This document shows, in pieces, positions 10,301 through 19,364 of a stretch of DNA of 64,000 nucleotides. Source of the DNA: Flavobacterium humi (GTDB taxonomy: Bacteria > Bacteroidota > Bacteroidia > Flavobacteriales > Flavobacteriaceae); NCBI RefSeq assembly GCF_004745595.1, contig NZ_SRLH01000003.1, positions 62,001 through 126,000 on the forward strand, read 5' to 3'. A program made the position numbers and the translations under genes. Below the pieces are notes generated by a model. It was given only the letters and a program-made list of their open reading frames with translations. It did not search any database and was not told the origin of the DNA. How positions within the stretch are numbered: position 1 is the first letter of the stretch; every line of letters begins with the position of its first letter.

Positions 10301-12998
10301 CCGTGTTACTGACCCTAACGATGGTCATGCCACTGCGCAAACAGTTAACATCGACTGGCCGGTCTGGTCTGGAAAAACCCGAAATACAGATGCTTCAACA
10401 GCCAATATGCTGGTTTTCTCTACCGATAAAAAAGAATATGCGGTAGGCGAAAAAGCGCAGGTATCATTCCCTTCCAGCGAAGGCGGCCGTGCTTTGATCT
10501 CCATTGAAAACGGTGCGAAAGTAGTACAGTCCCTCTGGGCAAAAACCACCAAAGGAGAAACAAAGGTTAGCATTCCGATCACCGCTGCGATGGCTCCGAA
10601 CGTGTATTTCAACATTACGCTATTGCAACCGCATGCTTCCACTAAAAACGATTCGCCAATACGGATGTACGGGATCCTTCCTATTGAAGTGGTCGACAAG
10701 AATACCATCCTGGAACCTAAACTGGCCATGCCGGACGTATTAAAACCCGAACAGGCTTTTAATGTGAATGTAAGCGAAAAATCAGGCAAGGCGATGACCT
10801 ATACCATTGCTGTTGTCGATGAAGGCCTATTGGACCTGACCCGTTTCAAAACCCCGAATGCCTGGGAGAGTTTCTACGTACGGGAAGCTTTAGGGGTAAA
10901 AACATGGGATGTTTACGATGATGTTATCGGTGCCTATGGCGGAAAAGTAAACCAGATTTTCAGTATCGGAGGAGACCAGGATTTAGGTGGCGGGAAGGCG
11001 AAGAAAGCCAATCGTTTCAAACCGGTCGTGATTTATCTTGGGCCTTTCAAACTTGAAAAAGGACAAACCAAAACCCATCAGTTGAAATTACCGAAATATA
11101 TTGGTTCGGTACGGACGATGATTGTGGCGGGCGATGCCAATACCAGCGCTTACGGAAGTGCCGAAAAAGCCACTCCTGTCCGCAGCCCTTTGATGGTCCT
11201 TGCTTCGTTGCCGAGGAAAATTTCCCCTTCCGAAAAAGTAACGGTTCCTGTTACTGTATTCGCTATGGAAAACCATGTGAAAAATGTTTCGGTACAAATC
11301 AAGGCCAGCGCAGGATTGAAAATTATAGGAAAACCGGTCCAAAACCTCGCCTTTACAAGCCCGGACGAAAAAATGGCCTACTTCAACCTGGAAGTCGGTG
11401 CTGCCACCGGCATTGGAAAAATCGAAGTCATCGCTACTTCCGGCAAGGAAAGATCCGCTTATGACGTGGAAATTGACATGACCAATCCAAATCCTGTCAC
11501 CACTACCTATTCTGACATTATTTTGGATCCGAACAGCTCCAAGGCGATTTCCTGGAAAACCTTTGGCGTTGCCGGAAGCAATAAGGCCCGGATTGAAGTT
11601 TCGTCCATGCCATCGATTAATTTCAACGGAAGGCTGCAATACCTGATCCAGTATCCGCATGGCTGTGTAGAACAAACCACTTCATCGGTTTTCCCACAAT
11701 TGTATTTGAATGACATTGCCGATATTGACGCCAACCGCAAGTCTTTGATCCAGAAAAACGTAACGGCCGGCATTACAAGATTGGGCGGGTTTCAGTTAGC
11801 CAATGGCGGAATGTCTTACTGGCAGGGAGAAGGCACCGCCGATGATTGGGGAAGCTCGTATGCCGGGCATTTCTTAATCGAAGCAGAGAAAAAAGGCTAC
11901 GTCCTGCCTATCAATTTCAAATCCAAATGGATTGCCTACCAACAAAAAGAGGCCAAGAAATGGCGTTTTGAAGCCAAATACGGCAACGATTTTGCACAGG
12001 CTTACCGTCTTTATACTTTGGCACTGGCAGGCGCACCGGATTTGTCCTCTATGAACAGGCTGCGGGAAACCGGCGGCATTTCAAACGAAAGCAAATTGAG
12101 ATTGGCAGCTGCCTATGTATTGGCGGGCCAAAAACAGGCCGGGATGTCCTTATTCCTGAAAAGCAAAATTGATGAAGAAAGCAGCCATTACGGTTATTAC
12201 TATTATGGCTCCGCGGACCGAAACCGTGCCATGGCTCTGGAAACGTTATTATTGCTGGGGCAAAAACAGAAAGCCTTTGCAATGGCCAATGCATTAGCGA
12301 AAGATATGTCATCGGATCAATGGATGAGTACACAAACCACAGCTTACTGCTTGTATTCGATGTCCAAATTTGCCCAGTTCAATGGCGGAAAAGGCGTGAA
12401 TGTGCAATTTAGCAATAGCGGGAAGAATATCCTGGTCAATACCAACAAATCCCTGACAGAAAGAAACCTGGTTGTAAAACCGGGCGCGAACAGCATCACC
12501 ATCAAAAACAATAAAAACAATACGTTGTATGTCCGTGTGCTGCATTCCGGGATTTTACCTGTGGGGCAAGAACAGCCCGTACAAAACAACCTTTCTGCCA
12601 CTATTGTTTTCAAAAACAGGAAAGGACAGGCTATTAAAGTGTCCAAAATCAATCAGGGAACTGAATTTATTGCGGAAGTCACTATTAAAAACGAGAAAAA
12701 CGAACGGGTGGAAAATGTAGCCCTTTCGCAAATCCTGCCTTCCGGTTTTGAAATTGTAAACACCCGCTTTACCGATTTTGGCGAAGCGACCAATAATGTT
12801 GCCGATTATATCGACATTCGGGATGACAGGACCAATTTCTACTTCCCATTGGGCGCAGGCCAGACCAAAACGTTCCGCATCTTGCTTAACGCTTCCTACC
12901 TCGGGAATTATTACCTGCCGGGATTGCAGTGCGAAGCCATGTATGACCATAGTTTCCTGGCCAGGACAAAAGGGCAATGGATAGAAGTGGTAAAATAG
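7344..12998 (+). CDS. Alpha-2-macroglobulin family lipoprotein (giant, thioester-containing)
   Basis: An 1884-residue protein with a lipoprotein signal (lipobox FQAC, lipidated Cys19) followed by many macroglobulin-type beta domains and an alpha-helical thioester domain. The family traps proteases: cleavage of a bait region exposes a Cys-Gln thioester that binds the attacker. The thioester motif GCVEQ is intact (Cys1441 to Gln1444), in the context YPHGCVEQTTS. An unusual acidic, Tyr/Asp-rich insert lies near residues 498-545. The next gene is pbpC, the same pairing as in enterobacteria, where this protein is thought to guard the envelope when peptidoglycan repair by PBP1C is needed. It should be anchored in the periplasm or outer membrane. 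Confidence 0.93.
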   Translation: MKTKNFVCVCIAVLIFQACGRKSAAEFNSDFSLFKGIITNFTGGIVPAQSDIRVVFAFDKKEWKANDVLDSDLFDISPSVSGKVVALSSNTIAFVPEKKLDPDTEYQVTLKLDKVMTVKKELSEFNFTVKTLKQDFLVTTQDIQSYSKDYQYLNGTLKTADNIDFETASKLVSAQQKGKNLAVKFIKSQSTATEFKFIIDSIQRFDEDSKIEIAYDGTDYDIDQKGEMEYTIVGKDNFKVVDVTIPEGENQTLWINFSDALQKGQDFKGLVSIQNAKNLKFATQGNVLKVFFSNEAPPSETVAKEAIEVAQAAAVDTTAVAIDSAAAVVEEASYEEPEEETVSEPITGGNVLVEVFQGIESENGYKMKQNFTTSISFDQIKPNVKFTKNGTILPSSNNLKLNFEAVNLSAVDVKIYKIYKNNILQFLQYNELNGAQNLKKVAQPIAKSTINLKENKLVNFAQWNTFALDLSKIITPEPGAIYRVEFSFKKKYSLYKCDNPEASDEQTEEEETDENDVNYSGNSYDDYYYEDYDWRESQDACTSSYYYNTTIGTNILASDLGVIAKRGENKSYLFAVNNIVTTEPVSNARVELYNFQQQKLATQATNSEGIAEFQLDKFAYFAIVTLGTQSTYVRLDDGNSLSVSNFDVSGEALQKGLKGFIYGERGVWRPGDNLYLSFIFNDAANKLPKSHPIKFRLSDPNGKITYQTVQKSNELNHYSFIVPTNPDDPTGNWEAMVSVGGAKFYKSIKIETIKPNRLKIKNVFKNAMLSASYPNTGNLQVNWLHGAVAKDLKVEMQAKFSQQVTTFKNYPNYVFDDLVRQFGTEEINVFSGKVDGTGKASVVIDPKLQGQAPGMLKAAFITKVYEEGGDFSTDVIATTYSPYKTYVGLKLPALTKYGMLETRTNNTFDIVTVDENGRPKPVKNLEVKVFKVEWRWWWDASNDNVSNYNSSDATTSYKTFRVNTDANGKASVRFALSDEEWGRYMIRVTDPNDGHATAQTVNIDWPVWSGKTRNTDASTANMLVFSTDKKEYAVGEKAQVSFPSSEGGRALISIENGAKVVQSLWAKTTKGETKVSIPITAAMAPNVYFNITLLQPHASTKNDSPIRMYGILPIEVVDKNTILEPKLAMPDVLKPEQAFNVNVSEKSGKAMTYTIAVVDEGLLDLTRFKTPNAWESFYVREALGVKTWDVYDDVIGAYGGKVNQIFSIGGDQDLGGGKAKKANRFKPVVIYLGPFKLEKGQTKTHQLKLPKYIGSVRTMIVAGDANTSAYGSAEKATPVRSPLMVLASLPRKISPSEKVTVPVTVFAMENHVKNVSVQIKASAGLKIIGKPVQNLAFTSPDEKMAYFNLEVGAATGIGKIEVIATSGKERSAYDVEIDMTNPNPVTTTYSDIILDPNSSKAISWKTFGVAGSNKARIEVSSMPSINFNGRLQYLIQYPHGCVEQTTSSVFPQLYLNDIADIDANRKSLIQKNVTAGITRLGGFQLANGGMSYWQGEGTADDWGSSYAGHFLIEAEKKGYVLPINFKSKWIAYQQKEAKKWRFEAKYGNDFAQAYRLYTLALAGAPDLSSMNRLRETGGISNESKLRLAAAYVLAGQKQAGMSLFLKSKIDEESSHYGYYYYGSADRNRAMALETLLLLGQKQKAFAMANALAKDMSSDQWMSTQTTAYCLYSMSKFAQFNGGKGVNVQFSNSGKNILVNTNKSLTERNLVVKPGANSITIKNNKNNTLYVRVLHSGILPVGQEQPVQNNLSATIVFKNRKGQAIKVSKINQGTEFIAEVTIKNEKNERVENVALSQILPSGFEIVNTRFTDFGEATNNVADYIDIRDDRTNFYFPLGAGQTKTFRILLNASYLGNYYLPGLQCEAMYDHSFLARTKGQWIEVVK

Positions 12999-13006
12999 AA
13001 TAATTA

Positions 13007-13043
13007 AAACCCTTTCGTTCCGGGATTAGGGATGAAAGGGTTT
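13007..13043 (+). terminator. Intergenic hairpin between the alpha-2-macroglobulin gene and pbpC
   Basis: A perfect 10-bp inverted repeat (AAACCCTTTC at 13007-13016 and GAAAGGGTTT at 13034-13043) encloses a 17-base loop. No T-run follows, so it is unlikely to be a strong intrinsic terminator. It may attenuate transcription or stabilise mRNA between the two genes, which otherwise look co-transcribed. Confidence 0.45.
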
Positions 13044-13057
13044 AAACAACCAAAACC

Positions 13058-15433
13058 TTGAAAGCGAAAATCAAAGCGTTGCTACAGCGCATCTTCCATT
13101 GGATACAAAACAACAAAAAGAAATCAGCCTTCCTGTTTGTAGTACTGGCCGCTTATTATTTTTCATTACCCCGGACATTATTCCAGGAACCCTACTCGAC
13201 TGTTATTGAAAGTAAGGAAGGGGAATTGCTGGGCGCAAAAATAGCCCGTGACGGACAATGGCGTTTCCCGGCGCAGGACAGTGTGCCTTACAAATTCAAA
13301 AAATGCATCGTTTATTTTGAAGACGAGCATTTCAGGTACCATCCGGGGTTTAATCCTATAGCAATGTACAATGCCATGCGGCAGAACAGCAAGGCCGGGA
13401 AAATAGTCCGTGGTGGAAGTACCCTGACCCAGCAAGTTATCCGTTTGTCCCGAAAAGGCAAAAAACGGACCTATTTTGAAAAAATCATCGAACTCATCCT
13501 GGCCACACGATTGGAATTCAGGCATTCTAAAGAAACCATCCTGGAATTGTATGCGGCGCATGCTCCTTTCGGGAGTAATGTGGTGGGGCTGGAAATGGCT
13601 TCGTGGCGTTATTTTGGCGTGCAATCGCATCAGTTATCCTGGGCGGAAAGCGCTACCCTTGCCGTTTTGCCCAATGCACCGAGTTTGATTTATCCTGGGA
13701 AAAACCAGCAACGATTGCTCAAAAAACGCAATACCCTTTTACTGAAATTAAAAAACGAAGGAATCATTGACGCACAAACCTATGCTTTGGCTATTGATGA
13801 ACCCCTGCCGCAAAAACCTTATGATTTGCCCCAGACGGCTCCGCACCTGTTACAGCGGGTGGCCAGGAACCAGGAAGGCACACGGTTGAAAACAACAATC
13901 GATATTGCCTTGCAGAATAGGGTTAACCAAATCGCGAAATACTATTACAGCCAATACAAACAAAATGATGTAAACAACCTGGCGATTTTAGTCATTGATG
14001 TGCAGAACAGGAATGTGATCAGTTATGTCGGGAATTCCCCATCGGATGAAAACCATCAGAAAGATGTAGATATTATTGGCGCTCCCAGAAGCACAGGCAG
14101 TATTTTGAAGCCTTTGCTGTATGCAGCTATGCTCGATAACGGGGAAATCCTGCCCAATACTTTGGTCGCCGATATCCCAACACAGATTTCCGGGTATACG
14201 CCACAGAATTTCAATTTGACTTTTGACGGTGCCGTCCCTGCTCATAGGGCGCTCTCGCGTTCGTTGAATATCCCGGCGGTTTTGATGCTCCAGGAATATG
14301 GCGTAAACAAATTTTATGAAGAACTGCAGAAATTCAAACTCAGGGATATTTCCAAAACACCGGATCATTACGGCTTGTCATTGATTTTAGGTGGTGCCGA
14401 AAGCAATTTGTGGGATTTGTGCCGCACGTATGCCGGAATGTCTTCAACCGTAAATTATTTCAACAAAAGCAATGGAAAATACCGCAGCGGGGAATATGCC
14501 GAACTGAATTACGATGAGTCGATCCTTCCGGATTTCGGACACGAAAGCAAACAGAAAACCATTTTGGGCGCCGGTGCTATCTGGCAAACATACAATGCCA
14601 TGGAAGAGGTAAACCGCCCCGAAGGGGACGAAGCCTGGAAGTTTTATGACAGTTCCCTGAAAATAGCCTGGAAAACCGGCACCAGCTTTGGCAATCGTGA
14701 TGCCTGGGCCATCGGTACCAATTCCAGGTATGTGGTAGGTGTCTGGGTGGGCAATGCCTCCGGGGAAGGAAGGCCAACGCTCACCGGAGTAACCAGTGCG
14801 GCACCTATCTTATTTGATGTGTTTAATTTATTGCCCCGGAAAAAATGGTTTGATGCTCCATTGCAGGATTTGGCAGCAGTAGAAATATGCAAGCTGAGCG
14901 GGCACCTGGCGCAAGAAGACTGCCCGAAAATAAAACAATATGTTCCGCTTAAAGGAAAAACCACTTCCATTTGCCCGTACCACAAAACCGTGCATTTGGA
15001 CAAAACCGGAAAATACAGGGTAAATAGCAGCTGTGAAAACGTGGAAGACATTGTGACCCGAAAATGGTTCGTATTGCCCCCGGTTATGGAATGGTACTAT
15101 AAAAACCAGCATATTGACTATTTGCCTTTGCCCCCTTTCCGAAGCGATTGCCAGGGGACACAAACTGCTTCCATGGATTTTATTTACCCGAAAACGAACA
15201 GCAAGATTTACCTGACCAAAAATTTCAACAGTGAAACACAGCCTGTCATCTTAAAAGTAGCCCATTCACAGCGGGAAACTGAAGTATTCTGGTATGTTGA
15301 CAATGTGTATAAAGGATCGACCAAAACCTTTCACGAAATGCCCATTACACCTACGGAAGGTTTTCATTACATCACGGTAATCGATGAATCCGGTTATGAG
15401 ATTAGGAAAAAAATTGAGATTTTGAGGGAATGA
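13058..15433 (+). CDS. pbpC: Penicillin-binding protein 1C (bifunctional glycosyltransferase/transpeptidase)
   Basis: A 791-residue class A penicillin-binding protein. One transmembrane helix (about residues 23-37) is followed by the GT51 domain with catalytic Glu88 (EDEHFRYHPGF) and GGSTLTQQ at 119-126. The transpeptidase has SILK with nucleophile Ser348, an SLN motif, and KTGTS beginning at Lys539. A C-terminal PBP1C-type domain follows. The start is a TTG at 13058: the ATG at 13032 is out of frame, and the membrane anchor requires a start about here. It probably works with the upstream alpha-2-macroglobulin. A decayed second copy of its 3' end lies at 21998-22110. Confidence 0.94.
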   Translation: MKAKIKALLQRIFHWIQNNKKKSAFLFVVLAAYYFSLPRTLFQEPYSTVIESKEGELLGAKIARDGQWRFPAQDSVPYKFKKCIVYFEDEHFRYHPGFNPIAMYNAMRQNSKAGKIVRGGSTLTQQVIRLSRKGKKRTYFEKIIELILATRLEFRHSKETILELYAAHAPFGSNVVGLEMASWRYFGVQSHQLSWAESATLAVLPNAPSLIYPGKNQQRLLKKRNTLLLKLKNEGIIDAQTYALAIDEPLPQKPYDLPQTAPHLLQRVARNQEGTRLKTTIDIALQNRVNQIAKYYYSQYKQNDVNNLAILVIDVQNRNVISYVGNSPSDENHQKDVDIIGAPRSTGSILKPLLYAAMLDNGEILPNTLVADIPTQISGYTPQNFNLTFDGAVPAHRALSRSLNIPAVLMLQEYGVNKFYEELQKFKLRDISKTPDHYGLSLILGGAESNLWDLCRTYAGMSSTVNYFNKSNGKYRSGEYAELNYDESILPDFGHESKQKTILGAGAIWQTYNAMEEVNRPEGDEAWKFYDSSLKIAWKTGTSFGNRDAWAIGTNSRYVVGVWVGNASGEGRPTLTGVTSAAPILFDVFNLLPRKKWFDAPLQDLAAVEICKLSGHLAQEDCPKIKQYVPLKGKTTSICPYHKTVHLDKTGKYRVNSSCENVEDIVTRKWFVLPPVMEWYYKNQHIDYLPLPPFRSDCQGTQTASMDFIYPKTNSKIYLTKNFNSETQPVILKVAHSQRETEVFWYVDNVYKGSTKTFHEMPITPTEGFHYITVIDESGYEIRKKIEILRE

Positions 15434-15536
15434 TTGCAAGGCCGGTTTTGTAGCGGCTCCTATTTTTGTTTATTAGAATACATTGCTTTTTGATTTATTT
15501 TACAGAAGCTTTATTACTGCCTGGTGATTGTCTGGA

Positions 15537-15570
15537 AAGTCAAAACCGGATTTCGGAAAGAGATTTTATT
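15537..15570 (+). promoter_or_regulatory. Shared 34-base element upstream of the sensor kinase (candidate LytTR operator)
   Basis: These 34 bases match a segment upstream of the surface-protein gene (19281-19314) at 27 of 34 positions: AAGTCAAAACC, then TTTC, GAAAG and TTTTATT in the same register. Within it, AAAGTC (15536) recurs as AAAGAG 21 bases on. LytTR regulators bind direct repeats about 21-22 bases apart, so this may be an autoregulatory site for the linked regulator. That is inference from spacing only. Confidence 0.4.
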
Positions 15571-15601
15571 TTTTTGGAAGCAAAAGACTATTTTTGATTA
15601 C

Positions 15602-18514
15602 TTGAAAAATAACTACTTATATATCTTTTTTCTTTTTGCAATGGTAAACTTACTTTTTGCACAGGATCCAATTACTGTAAAACTGACCGAAAACGAAGGA
15701 TTACCTGATGTGGAATTTTATGATATTGCTGAGGACAACAAAGGGTTTATCTGGCTGGCTGCCGACAAAGGCCTATATCGTTTTGATGGGAAAGAGTACC
15801 TGCCATATACGCATAAAGACAAAAGAGGGCTCTCTGTTTTTGGTTTGAAACCTGACCCATGGAAACAATTATGGTGCAATAATATTTCGGGGCAGTTCTT
15901 CTTTCTTAAAAATAACAAACTGGAACTTTTTTTAGATTTAAAAAATGAACTTAAAGGAGAACTTGCAGAATTTGTTTTTTCCAAAGACAAACTGATTATT
16001 TTTAGCACTTCCTTAGTTTTAGCAGTAGACTTAAAAACCAAAAAGAGAGAAAATCTATTGAAACAGGCTGTTACCGGTTCGCATATTGTCCGTTCTCCGT
16101 TCCAATTTAAAGGAGCCACCTACTTTACTATTGATGATGAAATTTTTTCCATTGAAGGCAGCACGATTCGTTTGGCAGTAAACAACAAAATAACCGGTTT
16201 TAAGAACACTGTTTTCCCTAAGTTTTTTGAATATAAAGGAAATCTATTTTTAATTTCGTATGATAATGTTTTAAACCAAAATCGGTTTTTTAAAATAGCC
16301 AACAGCCATCTTTCTGAAGTTTTCTTTCCCGAAAAATTAAAAAACAACAAAATAATAGCTGTATCGAGCCAAGGCCCATTTTTATGGTTTTGCACTTCAA
16401 ACGGCCTTATAAAAACAGTAGAAAAAAACAATCGGTTCCAATTGGATGGTATTTTCTTAAAAGATGATTTTATTACACGGCTTATATGGGACAGCAATGA
16501 ATCATTATGGATTTCCACTTTAAACAATGGCATATTTATCATACCGACGCTACAGGTTAAAGCCTACATGAAAATTGTTGCCAATGATATCATTTCATCA
16601 ATTGAAAAAATAGATGTGGCAAAGATTGCTGTGGGAACGACAAAAGGAAATCTGTTTATTGTTGATTTGTTAACTGGTAAAAAAGAGAAAATCTATCTGA
16701 CTAAAAAAAGGAAAATATCCAGGCTATTGTATCTAAAAAAGGAAAATACACTTCTTATAAGCACCGAAAACAGCTCTTACACTTACAACACCGCTACCAA
16801 AAAAACCAGCGAGACAGATCTTTTTCTCAATGCTAAAGACCTGCATAGCATAGCGGGTTCGAATCAGATTATTTATTGCAGTTTTGACCGGGCATTGATT
16901 TTAAAATACGAACAAAACAACATCAGTGTTTTCCGGAACTTAAATACCCGCAGGGCTTATAGGGCCTATTACGACAAAAAATCCAGGCAAATTTACATCT
17001 CGTATGTAGATGACTTGGTTGCTTATGGTCCTAACGGCAATTCCAGGTCCTTGCAATACAAAGGCCATCCCATCATTGCAAAAGATATTTGCCAAACTGA
17101 CAATGGCATTCTTTGGATAGCCACTTTCAACAATGGCATTTTAGGGTATAAAGACAATCGGTTTGTACAGAATTTTGACAGCACCCGCGGATTAAAATCG
17201 AATATTATCCAGGAAATAAAAAGTGACGGCAATGGATTATGGATTGTTACTGACAAAGGAGTCCAGCTGCTCAATACAAACACAAATACATTCCGGTCTT
17301 CCTCCATAAACAATGTCAATCCGGCCGTTACTGTTAAAAGCATCATCACCAATCCGAAAACCATCCTTTTTGCCACTCAGGAAGACATTCTCGAAATTGA
17401 CAAGACATTACCGCCAAAAGAATACCGTCTGAAGGATATATACATAAAATCTATTACGATAAATGAGAAAGATACTCTCGTACAGGAAAATTATTCTCTC
17501 CCATATAACAAAAACAGAATCAAATTTACCTTCCATACCAACGGGTTCTATCCAAAAGACGAATTACGATTTGAGTACAGGCTCCTTGGATTAAATCAAG
17601 ATTGGGTCCCCTTGGACAAGAATGTAGACTTCGTGAATTTTAACAGTCTTCCTTCCAGGGATTATGTTTTTGAGATACGTGCCAGAAGCAACAGTAAAAG
17701 CGGGTATGTTACCGCAAAAACCAGCTTCAAGATTCACCAGCCTTATTGGAAAACCTGGTGGTTTATATCTGGCCTGATTCTTATTTCGTTCGGATTAACA
17801 ATCTTATTTTACAGAAATAAACTGAAAATCAAAGAAAAAGAAAAGGAATTAGCCATAAAGAGAGCCAATTTTGAAAACGAATTGGCAACGCTCAAATTAG
17901 AGAATTTAAAATCCCAGATGAATCCCCATTTCATTTTCAACGCCCTGAATTCTATCCAGGAATATATTATTTTAAACCAAAAGAACCTGGCTAGCTCCTA
18001 TTTGGCAAAATTTGCTGATTTGATACGGGCCTATTTAGACCACAGTTCAAAAGGATATATTTCAGTAAGGGAAGAAATAGAATGTTTGGAAACGTATCTT
18101 CAATTAGAAGAACTCAGGTTCGAAGATAAATTCCGTTATAAAATCACCTGTCCAAAAGGCAATGAAGATATCAGGATCCCAACAATGCTTATCCAGCCTT
18201 ATGTAGAGAATGCCATAAAGCATGGCTTGCTTCACAAAAAAGAAAACAGGAACTTGACCATTGATTTCGAATTACTGAACGATGAGAAAATACTCCGTTG
18301 CATCATTGCAGATGATGGGATAGGAAGAAAAAAGGCAGCGCAATTGAGGAACATGAAACACCGTTCGTTTGCCACGGAAGCCACCCGGCACAGATTGGAT
18401 TTATTGAATTTTGGCCGTGAACGGAAAATAGGCGTAACCATAGACGATTTAGCCAATGATTCCGAAGAAGCCATTGGTACAAAAGTAACTTTATTAATCC
18501 CTTTAATGCACTAA
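15602..18514 (+). CDS. Propeller-type sensor histidine kinase (LytS-like His_kinase output)
   Basis: About 970 residues from TTG at 15602. A signal peptide (LYIFFLFAMVNLLFAQ) is followed by a long periplasmic part with Reg_prop-like beta-propeller repeats (for example NKGFIWLAADKGLYRFDG and NDSESLWISTLNNGIF-type blades), a Y_Y_Y-like domain, one transmembrane helix (WWFISGLILISFGLTILFY), a coiled coil and a LytS-family kinase. The kinase has QMNPHFIFNALNS (phospho-acceptor His near 776), the N-box PYVENAIKHGL and the G-box DDGIGRKKA. A GTG at 15524 would add 26 residues, but that stretch overlaps a conserved upstream element, so TTG 15602 is preferred. The response regulator follows 3 bases later. 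The ligand is unknown. Confidence 0.88.
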   Translation: MKNNYLYIFFLFAMVNLLFAQDPITVKLTENEGLPDVEFYDIAEDNKGFIWLAADKGLYRFDGKEYLPYTHKDKRGLSVFGLKPDPWKQLWCNNISGQFFFLKNNKLELFLDLKNELKGELAEFVFSKDKLIIFSTSLVLAVDLKTKKRENLLKQAVTGSHIVRSPFQFKGATYFTIDDEIFSIEGSTIRLAVNNKITGFKNTVFPKFFEYKGNLFLISYDNVLNQNRFFKIANSHLSEVFFPEKLKNNKIIAVSSQGPFLWFCTSNGLIKTVEKNNRFQLDGIFLKDDFITRLIWDSNESLWISTLNNGIFIIPTLQVKAYMKIVANDIISSIEKIDVAKIAVGTTKGNLFIVDLLTGKKEKIYLTKKRKISRLLYLKKENTLLISTENSSYTYNTATKKTSETDLFLNAKDLHSIAGSNQIIYCSFDRALILKYEQNNISVFRNLNTRRAYRAYYDKKSRQIYISYVDDLVAYGPNGNSRSLQYKGHPIIAKDICQTDNGILWIATFNNGILGYKDNRFVQNFDSTRGLKSNIIQEIKSDGNGLWIVTDKGVQLLNTNTNTFRSSSINNVNPAVTVKSIITNPKTILFATQEDILEIDKTLPPKEYRLKDIYIKSITINEKDTLVQENYSLPYNKNRIKFTFHTNGFYPKDELRFEYRLLGLNQDWVPLDKNVDFVNFNSLPSRDYVFEIRARSNSKSGYVTAKTSFKIHQPYWKTWWFISGLILISFGLTILFYRNKLKIKEKEKELAIKRANFENELATLKLENLKSQMNPHFIFNALNSIQEYIILNQKNLASSYLAKFADLIRAYLDHSSKGYISVREEIECLETYLQLEELRFEDKFRYKITCPKGNEDIRIPTMLIQPYVENAIKHGLLHKKENRNLTIDFELLNDEKILRCIIADDGIGRKKAAQLRNMKHRSFATEATRHRLDLLNFGRERKIGVTIDDLANDSEEAIGTKVTLLIPLMH

Positions 18515-18517
18515 ACA

Positions 18518-19270
18518 ATGGAGGCAATAATAATTGATGATGAAAGGAAAGCGAGGAGCCTGCTTCGCATTTTAATAGCGGAAAACTGCCCTAAAATCAG
18601 CAGTATCATGGAGGCTGAAGACTTGCTTTCGGGAGTGGCATTGATAAAAGAGCGCCAGCCGCAAATCGTTTTCCTGGATATTGAAATGCCGGAGCATTCC
18701 GGTTTGGAAATTCTCAATTTCATGAACAAGGAAGACGTTACTTTTGAAATTATCTTTACTACAGCATATAGTGAATTTGCAATAAACGCTTTCCAACTTT
18801 CCGCTATCGATTATTTGCTGAAACCTTTGCGTGCGGAAACCGTCAAGGAAGCCACCGAAAAAGCAATACATCAAATTGGAAAATCCAATATAGGCCTAAA
18901 ATTGGAAGAATTGCAGAAAAGTCTGAAAACAACCAATTTCAATAAAATAGGCCTGCCCTTCTCTGATGGTTTTAAATTTGTAAATTTTGACGACATCATC
19001 CTGTTTGAAGCCGATGGAATGTATACCAAAGTAACTACCATAAAAGAAACAGAAATCCTTGTTTGCAAACCTTTGCGCCACTTTGTTACAGTATTGGAAA
19101 TCCAACCTAACTTTTACAAGCCTCATCGTTCTTATCTTGTAAATTTAAAATACATTAAAGAATATATCAAAAAAGATGGCGGTTACATTGTCATGGATAA
19201 CAACAAAACTGTTTCTATTGCCAATGATAAAAAAGAAGAATTCCTGATTATCATTCAAAATATAGGATAA
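18518..19270 (+). CDS. LytTR-type response regulator
   Basis: 250 residues. The receiver domain has the acidic pair Asp7-Asp8, phospho-acceptor Asp54 (VFLDIEMPEHSGLE) and Lys102 (YLLKPL). The C-terminal part (about 145-250) is a LytTR DNA-binding domain (GFKFVNFDDIILFEADGMYT, then FYKPHRSYLVNLKYI). It is the cognate partner of the upstream kinase (3-base gap) and lies directly before a large surface-protein gene, its most likely target. A 34-base element shared by the two upstream regions may be its binding site. Confidence 0.93.
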   Translation: MEAIIIDDERKARSLLRILIAENCPKISSIMEAEDLLSGVALIKERQPQIVFLDIEMPEHSGLEILNFMNKEDVTFEIIFTTAYSEFAINAFQLSAIDYLLKPLRAETVKEATEKAIHQIGKSNIGLKLEELQKSLKTTNFNKIGLPFSDGFKFVNFDDIILFEADGMYTKVTTIKETEILVCKPLRHFVTVLEIQPNFYKPHRSYLVNLKYIKEYIKKDGGYIVMDNNKTVSIANDKKEEFLIIIQNIG

Positions 19271-19280
19271 AGCCTTCAGC

Positions 19281-19314
19281 AAGTCAAAACCCAGTTTCAG
19301 AAAGTCGTTTTATT
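19281..19314 (+). promoter_or_regulatory. Second copy of the 34-base element, upstream of the surface-protein gene
   Basis: This copy matches 15537-15570 at 27 of 34 positions. It contains (C)AAGTC at 19280 and AAAGTC at 19301, exactly 21 bases apart. It overlaps the terminator hairpin of the response-regulator gene and lies 50-85 bases before the surface-protein ATG. It is a candidate LytTR operator linking the two genes. Confidence 0.4.
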
Positions 19315-19328
19315 ACGGCTTTTTTTTA
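19301..19328 (+). terminator. Terminator after the LytTR regulator
   Basis: The stem AAAGTCG / CGGCTTT (7 bp, one G-U pair) encloses an 8-base loop and is followed by an unbroken T-run (to 19327). Confidence 0.6.
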
Positions 19329-19364
19329 TGAAGAAATTTACCCTATTCTTCTAATCCTAAAATC

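Noticed and set aside
15524..15601. GTG start adding 26 residues to the sensor kinase
   Set aside because: The stretch contains the 34-base element shared with a non-coding region, and the signal peptide fits better from TTG 15602.
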